Positions 53,937-62,752 of a stretch of DNA of 64,000 nucleotides are shown here, in pieces. The stretch comes from Bacteroidetes bacterium GWF2_40_14. GTDB taxonomy: Bacteria > Bacteroidota > Bacteroidia > Bacteroidales > UBA932. Position 1 is the stretch's first letter; each line of letters begins with the position of its first letter. Both the position numbers and the translations under genes were made by a program. The notes beneath the pieces are model-generated. The model ran no database searches, was not told where the DNA came from, and saw nothing but the letters and a program-made list of their open reading frames with translations. Location of the stretch: assembly GCA_001769195.1 (NCBI GenBank), contig MEOK01000004.1:248001-312000 (forward strand), written 5' to 3'.

Positions 53937-55094
53937 ATGAAAAGACGGGATTTTTTTAAACTTGTCTCTATCGGAGGTGCCGGTCTGGCAATCAATCCGG
54001 TAATCAAGGCAGCAGAATCGACAGGATTTCTAGCTCAGGAAGCGAAGCCTGCAACCAACATCAAAGATGCACTGGCTGTCCCAAGAACAAAACATTCAAT
54101 GCCGGGTCTTTATCCCGGTAAAGTAGTTAAGTGCGTCCATGACAAACCTGTAACAGATGGCGTACCCTCAGAGGAGGCAGCTTACAAGATGCTCAAGGAG
54201 GGAATGTTAATGTTGACCGGCCAGAAGAACCTAAAGAAAGCATGGAGAAAGTTTGTCTCTCCAAAAGACATCATAGGTTTAAAGGTAAATCCTGTAGCTG
54301 GCAGAATACTTACCACTTCTCACGCAGTTACTAAATCTGTCATAAAGCAACTTGAAGAAGCCGGGATCCCACGCGAAAACATAGTAATATGGGACAGAAG
54401 GGAGATGCAGCTTACAGAAACCGGATACACAGAGGAGAATTATCCCGGAATAACAATTACAGGTACCGAATGTCAGGATGAAAAAGGGGGATATTACGGC
54501 AATAATGGTAAGCTATATGCAGAGGAGAGAATAGACAAGAATCAGTTCTTTTATGCAGATGTCGATGGTGAGTATGATGCCTATACAATCCCGTTTATGG
54601 TTAACGGAGGCAAAGAATCTTACTTTACAAAAATTGTCACAGAGAAGGTAACCAAAATCATAAACATACCTATTCTCAAGAATGCAGGGCCTACAACAAC
54701 ACTCTGCCTGAAAAATCTTGCATATGGCGCAGTAACCAATACTGGCAGGCTCCATAAGAGTTTATGGCACGAAACATCGGCATATGTCTGTGCTTTTGCT
54801 CCTCTCCGGGACAAGGTTGTGCTAAATATTGCAGATGGGCTGATAGGCTGTTTCGATGGTGGCCCAGGTGCAAATCCTCAGTTTATATGCAATTACAATA
54901 TGTTGCTCTTAGGTACCGATCCTGTGGCCGTAGACAGAATAGGGCATGATGTGGTTGTAAAGAAGAGGATTGACGAAGGAATACAAACTACAGATAAACC
55001 CACAGCATCCAGATTCATAGACCTGGCCCAGGAGTTGAAACTTGGGATTGGCGACAGAAATAAGATAGCGGTAACTGAGGTTAATTGCTCCTGA
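53937..55094 (+). CDS. DUF362-domain protein with Tat-like signal
   Basis: A 385-aa protein whose N-terminus (MKRRDFFKLVSIGGAGLAIN) is a twin-arginine-type signal. The body matches DUF362: 'DIIGLKVNPVAGRILTTSHAVTKSVIKQLEEAG', 'NIPILKNAGPTTTLCLKNLAYGAVTNTGRLHK', 'LLLGTDPVAVDRIGHDVV'. No ferredoxin motif is present here, although many DUF362 proteins have one. Tat export suggests a folded, perhaps cofactor-bearing protein in the periplasm. Followed after 16 nt by a DUF6599-like gene, a pairing that suggests joint function. Confidence 0.85.
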   Translation: MKRRDFFKLVSIGGAGLAINPVIKAAESTGFLAQEAKPATNIKDALAVPRTKHSMPGLYPGKVVKCVHDKPVTDGVPSEEAAYKMLKEGMLMLTGQKNLKKAWRKFVSPKDIIGLKVNPVAGRILTTSHAVTKSVIKQLEEAGIPRENIVIWDRREMQLTETGYTEENYPGITITGTECQDEKGGYYGNNGKLYAEERIDKNQFFYADVDGEYDAYTIPFMVNGGKESYFTKIVTEKVTKIINIPILKNAGPTTTLCLKNLAYGAVTNTGRLHKSLWHETSAYVCAFAPLRDKVVLNIADGLIGCFDGGPGANPQFICNYNMLLLGTDPVAVDRIGHDVVVKKRIDEGIQTTDKPTASRFIDLAQELKLGIGDRNKIAVTEVNCS

Positions 55095-55110
55095 CAAATA
55101 AACAGATATT

Positions 55111-55860
55111 ATGAAGAGATACCTGATTCTTACATTGACAATATGCTTCATTTCCAGCTATTCAGCCATTGCACAGACAGAGACTGAAATAACAGTAACA
55201 AGGGAGAGAAATTTCAAAGGGACTGCATTATATGGCTTTATGAACGGAGGCAGCGACCTGTTTCTCGAATATGGATTCAGGGATCTCAGGGCATTGGAGA
55301 TAAAATACAAGGGACAGGAGTACAGTATTGAGATATACTCGATGCCTACGGCCGAAGATGCTTATGGAATTTATTCACAACACACATTCAGATGCATTAC
55401 TGCTGACACCCTGGGTTCTTATAATTGTCTTTCAAAATTCCAGTTTCAGGCAGTTGTAGGAGACAAGTATTACTCCATAGTTTTTGGTTCTGCTACAAAA
55501 GATATAAGAGATGGAGCAATGGAGCTCCTGAAACACTACTCTGTCACTACAAACACCACAACCGGTTCACTCAGGGAAGTTGCAATTCCTGATCAGTTTA
55601 AAAGCATGGAACGGCCTCTCTCCGGAAAATTGAAATTTATGAGAGGCCCTCTGGCTACATCAAATGTAGATTCCGAATTTGAGAATTTGCTTAAAAACAT
55701 ATCAAATTATAAGGTGTGGTATTTAAAATCCGGAAATCCGGACGAAAATCGTGTTTTATTGTTGTTTTCTGACATAAACGACAAAATGGTGGTAAAAACA
55801 AGAATGTCAGCAATTACTATACTTGCAGAGGGGAATGATTATATATTCTTTGGATTTTAA
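55111..55860 (+). CDS. DUF6599-like periplasmic protein
   Basis: A 249-aa protein with a signal peptide (about 1-21, AIAQ). The middle resembles DUF6599 proteins: 'ALYGFMNGGSDLFLEYGFRDLRALEIKYKGQEYSIEIYSM', 'AEDAYGIYSQHTFRC', 'FQAVVGDKYYSIVFGSA'. Its function is unknown. It is in the same orientation as, and close to, the DUF362 gene (16 nt) and the Cys/His-rich gene (18 nt), so the three are likely one transcript. Confidence 0.7.
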   Translation: MKRYLILTLTICFISSYSAIAQTETEITVTRERNFKGTALYGFMNGGSDLFLEYGFRDLRALEIKYKGQEYSIEIYSMPTAEDAYGIYSQHTFRCITADTLGSYNCLSKFQFQAVVGDKYYSIVFGSATKDIRDGAMELLKHYSVTTNTTTGSLREVAIPDQFKSMERPLSGKLKFMRGPLATSNVDSEFENLLKNISNYKVWYLKSGNPDENRVLLLFSDINDKMVVKTRMSAITILAEGNDYIFFGF

Positions 55861-55878
55861 TCAATTTTTTATACTTTT

Positions 55879-56343
55879 GTGATTGTCCAAAAATATGTTA
55901 TCGTGGGAACTAAAGGGACTCTATTTTCTGTATTTGTACTCTCTGTATACCTCACCACAATTATAGGTGTTGGAAGGTACTCCTGTCATTGCGACCACGC
56001 ATCGCAAATATCTGTTCTTGGAATCACGACAAAATGTTCGTGTGTAGAAGAGGTTCATCATAAAGACCCAAATCATCATTGCGTTTGCGGGGCACATCTT
56101 GTAACAAAGCAACCCAAAAAGGATGATTGTTGTTCACTTAAGTATTTCATGTTGAGCACGGACCACTATTCAGCAAATGGTAGTTTTCCAATTTTGATTG
56201 ATTATTCTCCGGTAGTTATACCACCGGATGTGCAAAGAACGTTTTTATTGTCGGTTGTTCCTCCAAAAATCAAGACATTTCAGGCACTGTTTCATCGAGG
56301 CAGGGAGTCTCTGTTTGAAAAAAATCAGCAACTTATTTTATGA
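55879..56343 (+). CDS. Cys/His-rich membrane-anchored protein, possibly HYC_CC_PP-related
   Basis: A 154-aa protein with GTG start (no in-frame ATG upstream of the TM segment). One hydrophobic segment (about 13-33) is followed by a cluster of Cys and His: 'RYSCHCDHA', 'TKCSCVEEVHH', 'HHCVCGAH', 'DDCCSLKYF' and a later 'SVVPPK'. The order His/Tyr-Cys, Cys-Cys, Pro-Pro recalls the Bacteroidota HYC_CC_PP family, small envelope proteins linked with metal handling. Assignment is tentative. It probably binds a metal outside the membrane. A terminator follows. Confidence 0.6.
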   Translation: MIVQKYVIVGTKGTLFSVFVLSVYLTTIIGVGRYSCHCDHASQISVLGITTKCSCVEEVHHKDPNHHCVCGAHLVTKQPKKDDCCSLKYFMLSTDHYSANGSFPILIDYSPVVIPPDVQRTFLLSVVPPKIKTFQALFHRGRESLFEKNQQLIL

Positions 56344-56350
56344 TTGTATA

Positions 56351-56375
56351 AGTGAGATGAAAAACTCGTCTCACT
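56351..56375 (+). terminator. Terminator after the Cys/His-rich gene
   Basis: AGTGAGATGA (56351-56360) pairs with TCGTCTCACT (56366-56375), 10 bp with one G-U, loop AAAAC. Pyrimidine-rich sequence follows. Confidence 0.6.
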
Positions 56376-56463
56376 GCTCTATCTTTCTTTCAATTTTCGT
56401 GATCAGCAGATTTCGGAATTTGTATTATTATATACGTACATTTAACACAATTCACAATTTAAA

Positions 56464-58620
56464 ATGAAAGTATTTAAAATTAGCCTGTTAATAGCACTAT
56501 CGCTCAGTTTTTCAGTTACCACATTAATTGCAGGGCCGGTAAAAAGGGGAGTCGCAATTGTTGTAGACAAAGCAACATACGAAAATTGCCGGACCTCAAT
56601 AGATGCATACACAAATTCAATTCTAAAGGAGGGATTAAACCCAGTAGTGATAGTCGACAAGTGGGGAGTGCCAGATTCAATAAAAGTGACACTCTTCAAT
56701 TTGTATAAGAACAACAACCTGGAAGGTGCCGTTTTTATCGGTGACATACCTGTTCCAATGATAAGAGACGCACATCACCTCTCCACAGCCTTTAAGATGG
56801 ACCCCAAAAGAGCTTGGACAGACTCATCCATACCATCGGACAGATATTATGACGACTTTGACCTTAAGTTCAATTATATCAAAAGGGACTCTATTATTCC
56901 TTTGTATCACTACTATTCACTTGCATACGACGGCCCTCAGACAATCCATTGCGATATTTACAGTGCAAGGATAAAAGCACCGGTAACCCCGGGGAAAACC
57001 AAGTATCAGCTTATTTCTGAATATCTTACAAAGGTTGCAAAAGAGAAAGAGAGCAGACGGACAATGAGCCAGATAAGCTACTATGCAGGACATGGATACA
57101 ACTCAGATTGCATGGTCGCAAGAATTGATGAAAAGTATGCGTTAATGGAGCAATTCCCTTTTCTCAAGAATCCTGAAAGGTCAATAAACTATATCGACTA
57201 TACTTATGACGACAATGTGAAATACAGATTGTTGGCAGAACTTGCAAGAAAGGACCTTGACCTGGCAATTTTGCACCATCACGGGTCGGAAGACGGGCAG
57301 ATGATGAATGGCTCTCCAATCTCATCCAGCACGCAAGTCTGGCTCGACCAGTCGAAGAAGTTCTTCAGGGGAAAAATTCGTGGAGCAAAGGATTCAACAG
57401 CTTCAAAACAGTATTATATAGACAATTATGGTGTTCCTGCTTCTTGGGTAAACGATGCATTCAAACCTGAGGTGATGCTGAAGGACAGTCTGGAAGATGC
57501 TGCGTTAGACATTAATATTCCAGATCTTTACGGTTATGAATCAGGGGCAAAGGTTATTCTTTTTGATGCATGTTTCAACGGCTCTTTCCACCTTGACGAC
57601 TACATAAGCGGACACTATATTTTCAATCCGGGTTCCACAATTGTGGTAAAGGCCAATTCTGTAAACACACTTCAGGACACATGGACAAACCAACTTGTGG
57701 GGCTGCTTAACCTGGGAGTATCAGTAGGTAACTGGGCAAAGGGACAGCTAACACTAGAATCTCATCTTATTGGCGACCCTACATGTCAGTTTACAAGCAC
57801 TTCAAATGCCAGGACAGACCTGAACGAGGCGATGACAATTAAAAAGGGAGATGTAAAGTTCTGGAGGAAGCAAATCAAAAACCCGAATTCCGAGATTAAA
57901 TCTCTGGCAATGAAGATGCTTTATGAGAATAATGCCATAACTACAGATGAATTGCTCTCAATTCAGAAAGATGAGAAAAGGGCAACTGTAAGACTTCAGG
58001 CATTTAACCTTATAAAGAATTCTGCAGACGACAATCTTATAAGTGCAATCAGACTTGGAATGTACGACAGCTACGAACTTATCAGAAGACTTAGCTCACT
58101 CTATGCCGGCATGAATGGTTCTCCGTTTCTTATCGATGATATATTTACCTTGAGGTTCCAACCGGGAGTGACAAAACGTGTTGAATTCCAGCTAAAAGGA
58201 GCAGGAGAAATCTATAAGTCGGAGGATGCTTATGCGGCTTTTGACAGGGCAATGAAGGGCAAACAAGGAAGATGGTACGAGGAAGAGGCCAAAGAGTTGG
58301 ACAGATTAAAGTATACTCTGGAGAATGGAGAGAAGGAGTTTAAGGACCTTCTTGACCCCAATGTTGCTGTCAAAGCAAAAAGATTTACCATATCTGCATT
58401 AAGGAACAGTTGTCAGGTATCGCATCTGGAAATTCTTTTTAAATATTATGCAGGACTGGATGCTCAGGACCAGAAACTGGCACTGATAGAAGCTTTCGGA
58501 TGGTACAAATACTCTTACAGAAAGAGTGAAATAATAAAATTCTGCGAAGACCAGCTAACAACGGAAAAGGACGAAGTGATAAGGAAAGAGTTGGTAAAAA
58601 CTAGAAACAGACTTAAATAA
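56464..58620 (+). CDS. Gingipain-like (C25/caspase-fold) cysteine peptidase with HEAT-like repeats
   Basis: A 718-aa secreted protein (signal about 1-23). Residues about 28-440 form a caspase-like fold of the C25 type: 'GVAIVVDKATYENCRTSIDAYTNSILKEGLNPVVIV', 'LEGAVFIGDIPVP', catalytic His in 'LAILHHHGSEDGQ' (near 272) and Cys near 369 in 'VILFDACFNGSFH', followed by 'GSTIVVKANSVNT'. The C-terminal third is helical, with HEAT-like units ('NSEIKSLAMKMLYENNAITTDELLSI', 'VRLQAFNLIKNSADDNLISAI'). There is no gingipain adhesin or PorSS C-terminal domain. It starts a rightward operon with a TonB receptor and may process or sense its substrate. Confidence 0.75.
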   Translation: MKVFKISLLIALSLSFSVTTLIAGPVKRGVAIVVDKATYENCRTSIDAYTNSILKEGLNPVVIVDKWGVPDSIKVTLFNLYKNNNLEGAVFIGDIPVPMIRDAHHLSTAFKMDPKRAWTDSSIPSDRYYDDFDLKFNYIKRDSIIPLYHYYSLAYDGPQTIHCDIYSARIKAPVTPGKTKYQLISEYLTKVAKEKESRRTMSQISYYAGHGYNSDCMVARIDEKYALMEQFPFLKNPERSINYIDYTYDDNVKYRLLAELARKDLDLAILHHHGSEDGQMMNGSPISSSTQVWLDQSKKFFRGKIRGAKDSTASKQYYIDNYGVPASWVNDAFKPEVMLKDSLEDAALDINIPDLYGYESGAKVILFDACFNGSFHLDDYISGHYIFNPGSTIVVKANSVNTLQDTWTNQLVGLLNLGVSVGNWAKGQLTLESHLIGDPTCQFTSTSNARTDLNEAMTIKKGDVKFWRKQIKNPNSEIKSLAMKMLYENNAITTDELLSIQKDEKRATVRLQAFNLIKNSADDNLISAIRLGMYDSYELIRRLSSLYAGMNGSPFLIDDIFTLRFQPGVTKRVEFQLKGAGEIYKSEDAYAAFDRAMKGKQGRWYEEEAKELDRLKYTLENGEKEFKDLLDPNVAVKAKRFTISALRNSCQVSHLEILFKYYAGLDAQDQKLALIEAFGWYKYSYRKSEIIKFCEDQLTTEKDEVIRKELVKTRNRLK

Positions 58621-58663
58621 ACTAACCCAAATATCTTAACTAATCCAAATTAATTTTACAACT

Positions 58664-61498
58664 ATGAAGAAACCCAAAATTCGAATTATTTTTGCGTTGT
58701 TTCTCCTGTCTTGCCTGACTGTGCAGTTAAATGCACAATCTGCCGCGAACAGCAACTTCGCATCCTTAAAGGGTGTTGTCACTGAGAAAGGATCTCAGGG
58801 GACACCTGTAGAATTTGCTACAGTACAGGTGTTGCCACAAGGCGCGGTGACTACTACTAGCTCAAAAGGGGAATTCTCCTTCCCAAGACTTGCTTCGGGA
58901 AAGGTAAGTATCAGAGTACAGTTTCTCGGAATGGAGAGCCTGGACACTACAATCGTACTCTTAGCCGGTAGGGCAACTGAAGTGAAATTCCAGATGAATT
59001 ACAGCACGTTCAGACTAAACGAAGTTTCGGTAGTGGCACAGGAGAGCAAGGCCGGTCAGGCCACAGCTTCCAATATTTCCAGACAGGCAATGGATCACCT
59101 TCAGGCAAGCTCTGTCTCTGATCTTCTTCAGCTTTTACCGGGGGGGCAGATTGCCAATCCAAGCTTAAGTACAGCTAAAACCTTCAATATAAGAAACATA
59201 GGAACTAATGCTTCAGACATGAATGCTCTTGGTACTGCAATATATGTTGATGGTTCACCATTATCAAACAATGCAAACCTTCAGACCCTCAATCCTGCAA
59301 TTTCGGGATCAGGTGGAGTAGTCGGTGGCGGAACTTCGCCAAACTCAGGGATCGACCTGAGAACACTTTCAACGGATAATATCGAATCTGTTGAGGTAAT
59401 TCGTGGTATTCCATCTGTAGAATACGGTGACCTTACTTCGGGTGCCGTTATCATTAAATCAAAGGCAGGTAAAGAGCCATTGAATATTCGTATTAAGACC
59501 GACCCTAGAATTTATCAGGTATCTGCAGGAAAAGGATTCAGTCTGGGAGAGAATGCAGGTAGTCTTAACGTAAGTGGAGACTATGCATATAGCGTATCAC
59601 AGCCAACAGAATCTTATACCTATTATCAAAGAGCCACTGCTAAACTACTGTATTCAAACAGGTTCAGTAAGTGGGCTACCAATACATCCTTCGATTTTTC
59701 TTTAGGAAAAGATACTCGTGAAAAGAATCCGGACGATGCCAGAACTCAGTCGGCATCCGGAGCAAAGGATATTGGCCTCAGACTAAATACAAATGGAACA
59801 CTCAATATTGACAAAGGTTGGCTTAACAACATAAAATATACATTGTCAGGTAACTATTCAAACAAACACTCATACAATGAAGAACTTTTAGGTAATGCTT
59901 TTTCTGCTTACTCAATGTCAAGAACCGACGGTGGAGTGTTGAGCAATAGACCAAATCAGAGGGTATATGACGCAACAGGTAAGGAACTTACAAATATCCC
60001 GCGGGGTGAAGCCAGCTACTATGCAACATACCTTCCGAATGAATATTTCAGCAGATATGACATTTATGGTAAGGAGGTAAACCTTTTTGCCAAGGTAAAT
60101 GCCACTTTCGCCAAGAAGATGGGTAATGTTAATAACAGAATAGTTCTGGGTGCAGATTTCAAGTCAGACGGAAACCTGGGAGACGGCAAGGTTTATGACC
60201 TAAAGAATCCACCATACAGAGTATTAAGCACCGAGAATTCATCATCGAGACCAAGGAAATATTCTGATATTCCTTTTGTCACTCAGCTTGGCATATATGC
60301 CGAGGAGAACTTCAACTGGACAATGGGAGAGAGAGAGGTGATACTTCAGGCGGGTGCCAGGTATGACATGGTTTCCGGCAAGAGCATACTTACTCCAAGG
60401 ATAAATGCTTCAATAGACATAGTGCCCCAAAAACTTTCATTGAGGGGAGGATACGGTATTGCAGCAAAGGCTCCCACATCTCTTTATCTTAATCCGGAGG
60501 ATGCATACTTCGATTTTGTTCACTTCAACAACCTTAACAGCTCGTCTGTGCCGGCTGCAGAACAACTGCTTTTATGTACTACAAGAATTTACAATACGGA
60601 AAATAAAGATTTAAGGATTGCCTCAAACGAGAAAAGTGAGATCGGCTTAGACTTCAAATGGAAAAAGATGCGCTTTTCTGTTACCGCCTTTAATGAAAAC
60701 TTAAAGAACGGGTATAACATGGGCAGTGAATTTAAACTATATAATTATACTGAATACCAGATTGCAACAGCAAATGCCGGGACTATTCCCACACTTACAG
60801 AGAAGACTACAAGCAAAATATTTGTACGTTATTCAACTCCATCAAACACAAAGAGATCTCAGAACAGAGGTGTTGAGTTTGATTTTGATTTAGGCAGGTT
60901 TGAATCGATACGCACTGCTTTTGTTCTGAATGGTTCGTACATAAGATCTTCAAACTGGGACGATGCATTCACATACAGCACACAGAAGAATCTGAACACT
61001 ATTGAACGCAACATAGGTGTATATGAAGCAGGAAATACCAAAGAAGAGAGGGAAAGATTCAGTACAACTCTTCGTGCAACCCATAATATTCCGTCAATCG
61101 GTTTTGTTGTCACACTGACAGCACAGGTAAACTGGGTTTACAATCAATGGAGCAATATTGGAAACGACTCAACTTTTGTAAAATACATTTCGTATGAGGA
61201 CGGATCGATGAAAAACATTCCACAAGGTATTGATATTAAGACCGACCCAAGGTTCTCATATCTTGTAGAAAGCAAATCTTCAAGAAGATTCATTGGTGAG
61301 TCCTGGTTCCCGACAGTTCTGTTTAATATTCACATTACTAAAGAAATAGGGAATATGTTAAGAGCATCTTTCTTTGCCAACAATATGTTCCAGAGTAAAC
61401 CGCTTTATGAAAGCAAGAGAACCCCGGGATCATTCACGGTTATTAATGAATCAATACCACTATTCTTTGGATTCGAAATGGCATTAACTATTAAGTAA
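58664..61498 (+). CDS. TonB-dependent receptor
   Basis: A 944-aa outer-membrane receptor: signal (1-25, LNAQ), carboxypeptidase-regulatory-like domain (about 33-115, 'LKGVVTEKGSQGTPVEFATVQVLP'), and plug ('SVSDLLQLLPGGQIANPSLSTAKTFNIR', 'IESVEVIRGIPSVEYGDLTSGAVIIKSK'). The barrel ends 'IPLFFGFEMALTIK'. It is not a SusC member: no SusD follows, and the plug is of the classical siderophore/metal-receptor kind. DUF4876 and DUF6850-type genes come next, a set known to travel together in Bacteroidota. The ligand is unknown, and iron or haem are possibilities only. Confidence 0.92.
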   Translation: MKKPKIRIIFALFLLSCLTVQLNAQSAANSNFASLKGVVTEKGSQGTPVEFATVQVLPQGAVTTTSSKGEFSFPRLASGKVSIRVQFLGMESLDTTIVLLAGRATEVKFQMNYSTFRLNEVSVVAQESKAGQATASNISRQAMDHLQASSVSDLLQLLPGGQIANPSLSTAKTFNIRNIGTNASDMNALGTAIYVDGSPLSNNANLQTLNPAISGSGGVVGGGTSPNSGIDLRTLSTDNIESVEVIRGIPSVEYGDLTSGAVIIKSKAGKEPLNIRIKTDPRIYQVSAGKGFSLGENAGSLNVSGDYAYSVSQPTESYTYYQRATAKLLYSNRFSKWATNTSFDFSLGKDTREKNPDDARTQSASGAKDIGLRLNTNGTLNIDKGWLNNIKYTLSGNYSNKHSYNEELLGNAFSAYSMSRTDGGVLSNRPNQRVYDATGKELTNIPRGEASYYATYLPNEYFSRYDIYGKEVNLFAKVNATFAKKMGNVNNRIVLGADFKSDGNLGDGKVYDLKNPPYRVLSTENSSSRPRKYSDIPFVTQLGIYAEENFNWTMGEREVILQAGARYDMVSGKSILTPRINASIDIVPQKLSLRGGYGIAAKAPTSLYLNPEDAYFDFVHFNNLNSSSVPAAEQLLLCTTRIYNTENKDLRIASNEKSEIGLDFKWKKMRFSVTAFNENLKNGYNMGSEFKLYNYTEYQIATANAGTIPTLTEKTTSKIFVRYSTPSNTKRSQNRGVEFDFDLGRFESIRTAFVLNGSYIRSSNWDDAFTYSTQKNLNTIERNIGVYEAGNTKEERERFSTTLRATHNIPSIGFVVTLTAQVNWVYNQWSNIGNDSTFVKYISYEDGSMKNIPQGIDIKTDPRFSYLVESKSSRRFIGESWFPTVLFNIHITKEIGNMLRASFFANNMFQSKPLYESKRTPGSFTVINESIPLFFGFEMALTIK

Positions 61499-61505
61499 TA
61501 AAAAG

Positions 61506-62726
61506 ATGATTACAATGAAAAATATAATAAAAATATTTGCCGGGGTGCTGGGTACCATCTTGCTGTTCACCTCTTGTGAACAGTTTCAGGAGGCTAACAG
61601 TGCCAAAGAAGTGCAATCACTTAACACGATAGTTAAAGTGAATCTTAATATAGGTACTGCACCTGCACCTGAAGCGCTTAATGTAAAGCTGATAAACTAT
61701 ACAGAGAGATATGAAGTTAATACCACTGTCAGTGCCAACGGGACAGTCAATGTCGGCAATATAATACCCGGCATATACACGATAACAGTATCTACAGAGA
61801 TGAACCATAATGGTTTTACATATAATTATAGCGGCAATGCTGTAAACATAGATCTTGTTACAAACAATAAACAGATAGAGATAGAAGTTGGAGCATCAAA
61901 GTCCGGAGCTCTGGTTATGAAAGAGTTATATTATTGTGGTTCTAGAACTCCCACAGGCGGTTCTTACTTCAGGGATCAGTTTTATGAGATATACAACAAT
62001 AGTGAAGTTGTTCAAAATGTAAAAGGTCTATGTATCGCCCAGCTTAATCCATTGACTGCTACAGCCAATATGCCTGTGTGGCCCGGTGACGATGCTTCAA
62101 AATTCGTTTATGCAATAACTATCTGGCAAGTTCCACTGAACAAGGATTATCTATTAAATCCGGGCGAGTCGATAATTATTGCACAAATGGCCGATGACCA
62201 TAAAAAGAGCAATCTTAATCCTACCTCTCCTGTCAATCTTCTAAGTGCTGAATTTGAAACTTTGGTAGCTACTACTTCTTTGATACTTGATAATCCCGCA
62301 ATTAACATGTATATGGCTTTCTGGCCAGCTCCAACGGCACAATGGTTAAGCACTGTTTTCGGGAGTGCTTTTATAATCTATTTTCCTACAGAAACAATAA
62401 ATCCAAATAACTTTGTCAGTCCTGTCGGTCTCACATCCAAAAACTACAAAATAAGTATAGATCAGATTGTTGATGCTGTAGAGCTGGTAGGTAATGCAAA
62501 TCAGGTACAACTTAAGAGGGTTCCTGCGGTACTTGATGCAGGTGCTGCTACAGTCGGTGGCACTTATCTTTCCTCTAGTGTTGCAAGAAAAATTAAAACA
62601 ACTCTTTCTGATGGAAGAATCATCTATTATGACACTAACAACAGTTCAAATGACTTTGAGGTTATGAATCCTCCTGTGATAAGAAGATATGATGCAAAGG
62701 CTCCTTCATGGAATACTTGGAAATAA
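61506..62726 (+). CDS. DUF4876-family lipoprotein
   Basis: A 406-aa lipoprotein (403 aa if started at Met4, 61515). Lipobox LLFTSC. An N-terminal Ig-like half ('VKVNLNIGTAPAPEALNVKLINYTERYEVNTTVSANGTVNVGNI') precedes the DUF4876 core: 'GALVMKELYYCGSRTPTGGSYFRDQFYEIYNNS', 'LNPGESIIIAQMADDHK', 'SVARKIKTTLSDGRIIYYDTNNSSNDF'. Members sit beside TonB receptors and probably act as their surface partner. Its stop overlaps an in-frame ATG of the next gene (TAATG at 62724-62728). Confidence 0.85.
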   Translation: MITMKNIIKIFAGVLGTILLFTSCEQFQEANSAKEVQSLNTIVKVNLNIGTAPAPEALNVKLINYTERYEVNTTVSANGTVNVGNIIPGIYTITVSTEMNHNGFTYNYSGNAVNIDLVTNNKQIEIEVGASKSGALVMKELYYCGSRTPTGGSYFRDQFYEIYNNSEVVQNVKGLCIAQLNPLTATANMPVWPGDDASKFVYAITIWQVPLNKDYLLNPGESIIIAQMADDHKKSNLNPTSPVNLLSAEFETLVATTSLILDNPAINMYMAFWPAPTAQWLSTVFGSAFIIYFPTETINPNNFVSPVGLTSKNYKISIDQIVDAVELVGNANQVQLKRVPAVLDAGAATVGGTYLSSSVARKIKTTLSDGRIIYYDTNNSSNDFEVMNPPVIRRYDAKAPSWNTWK

Positions 62727-62752
62727 TGGTTAATAACTACAACATTAAAGCA

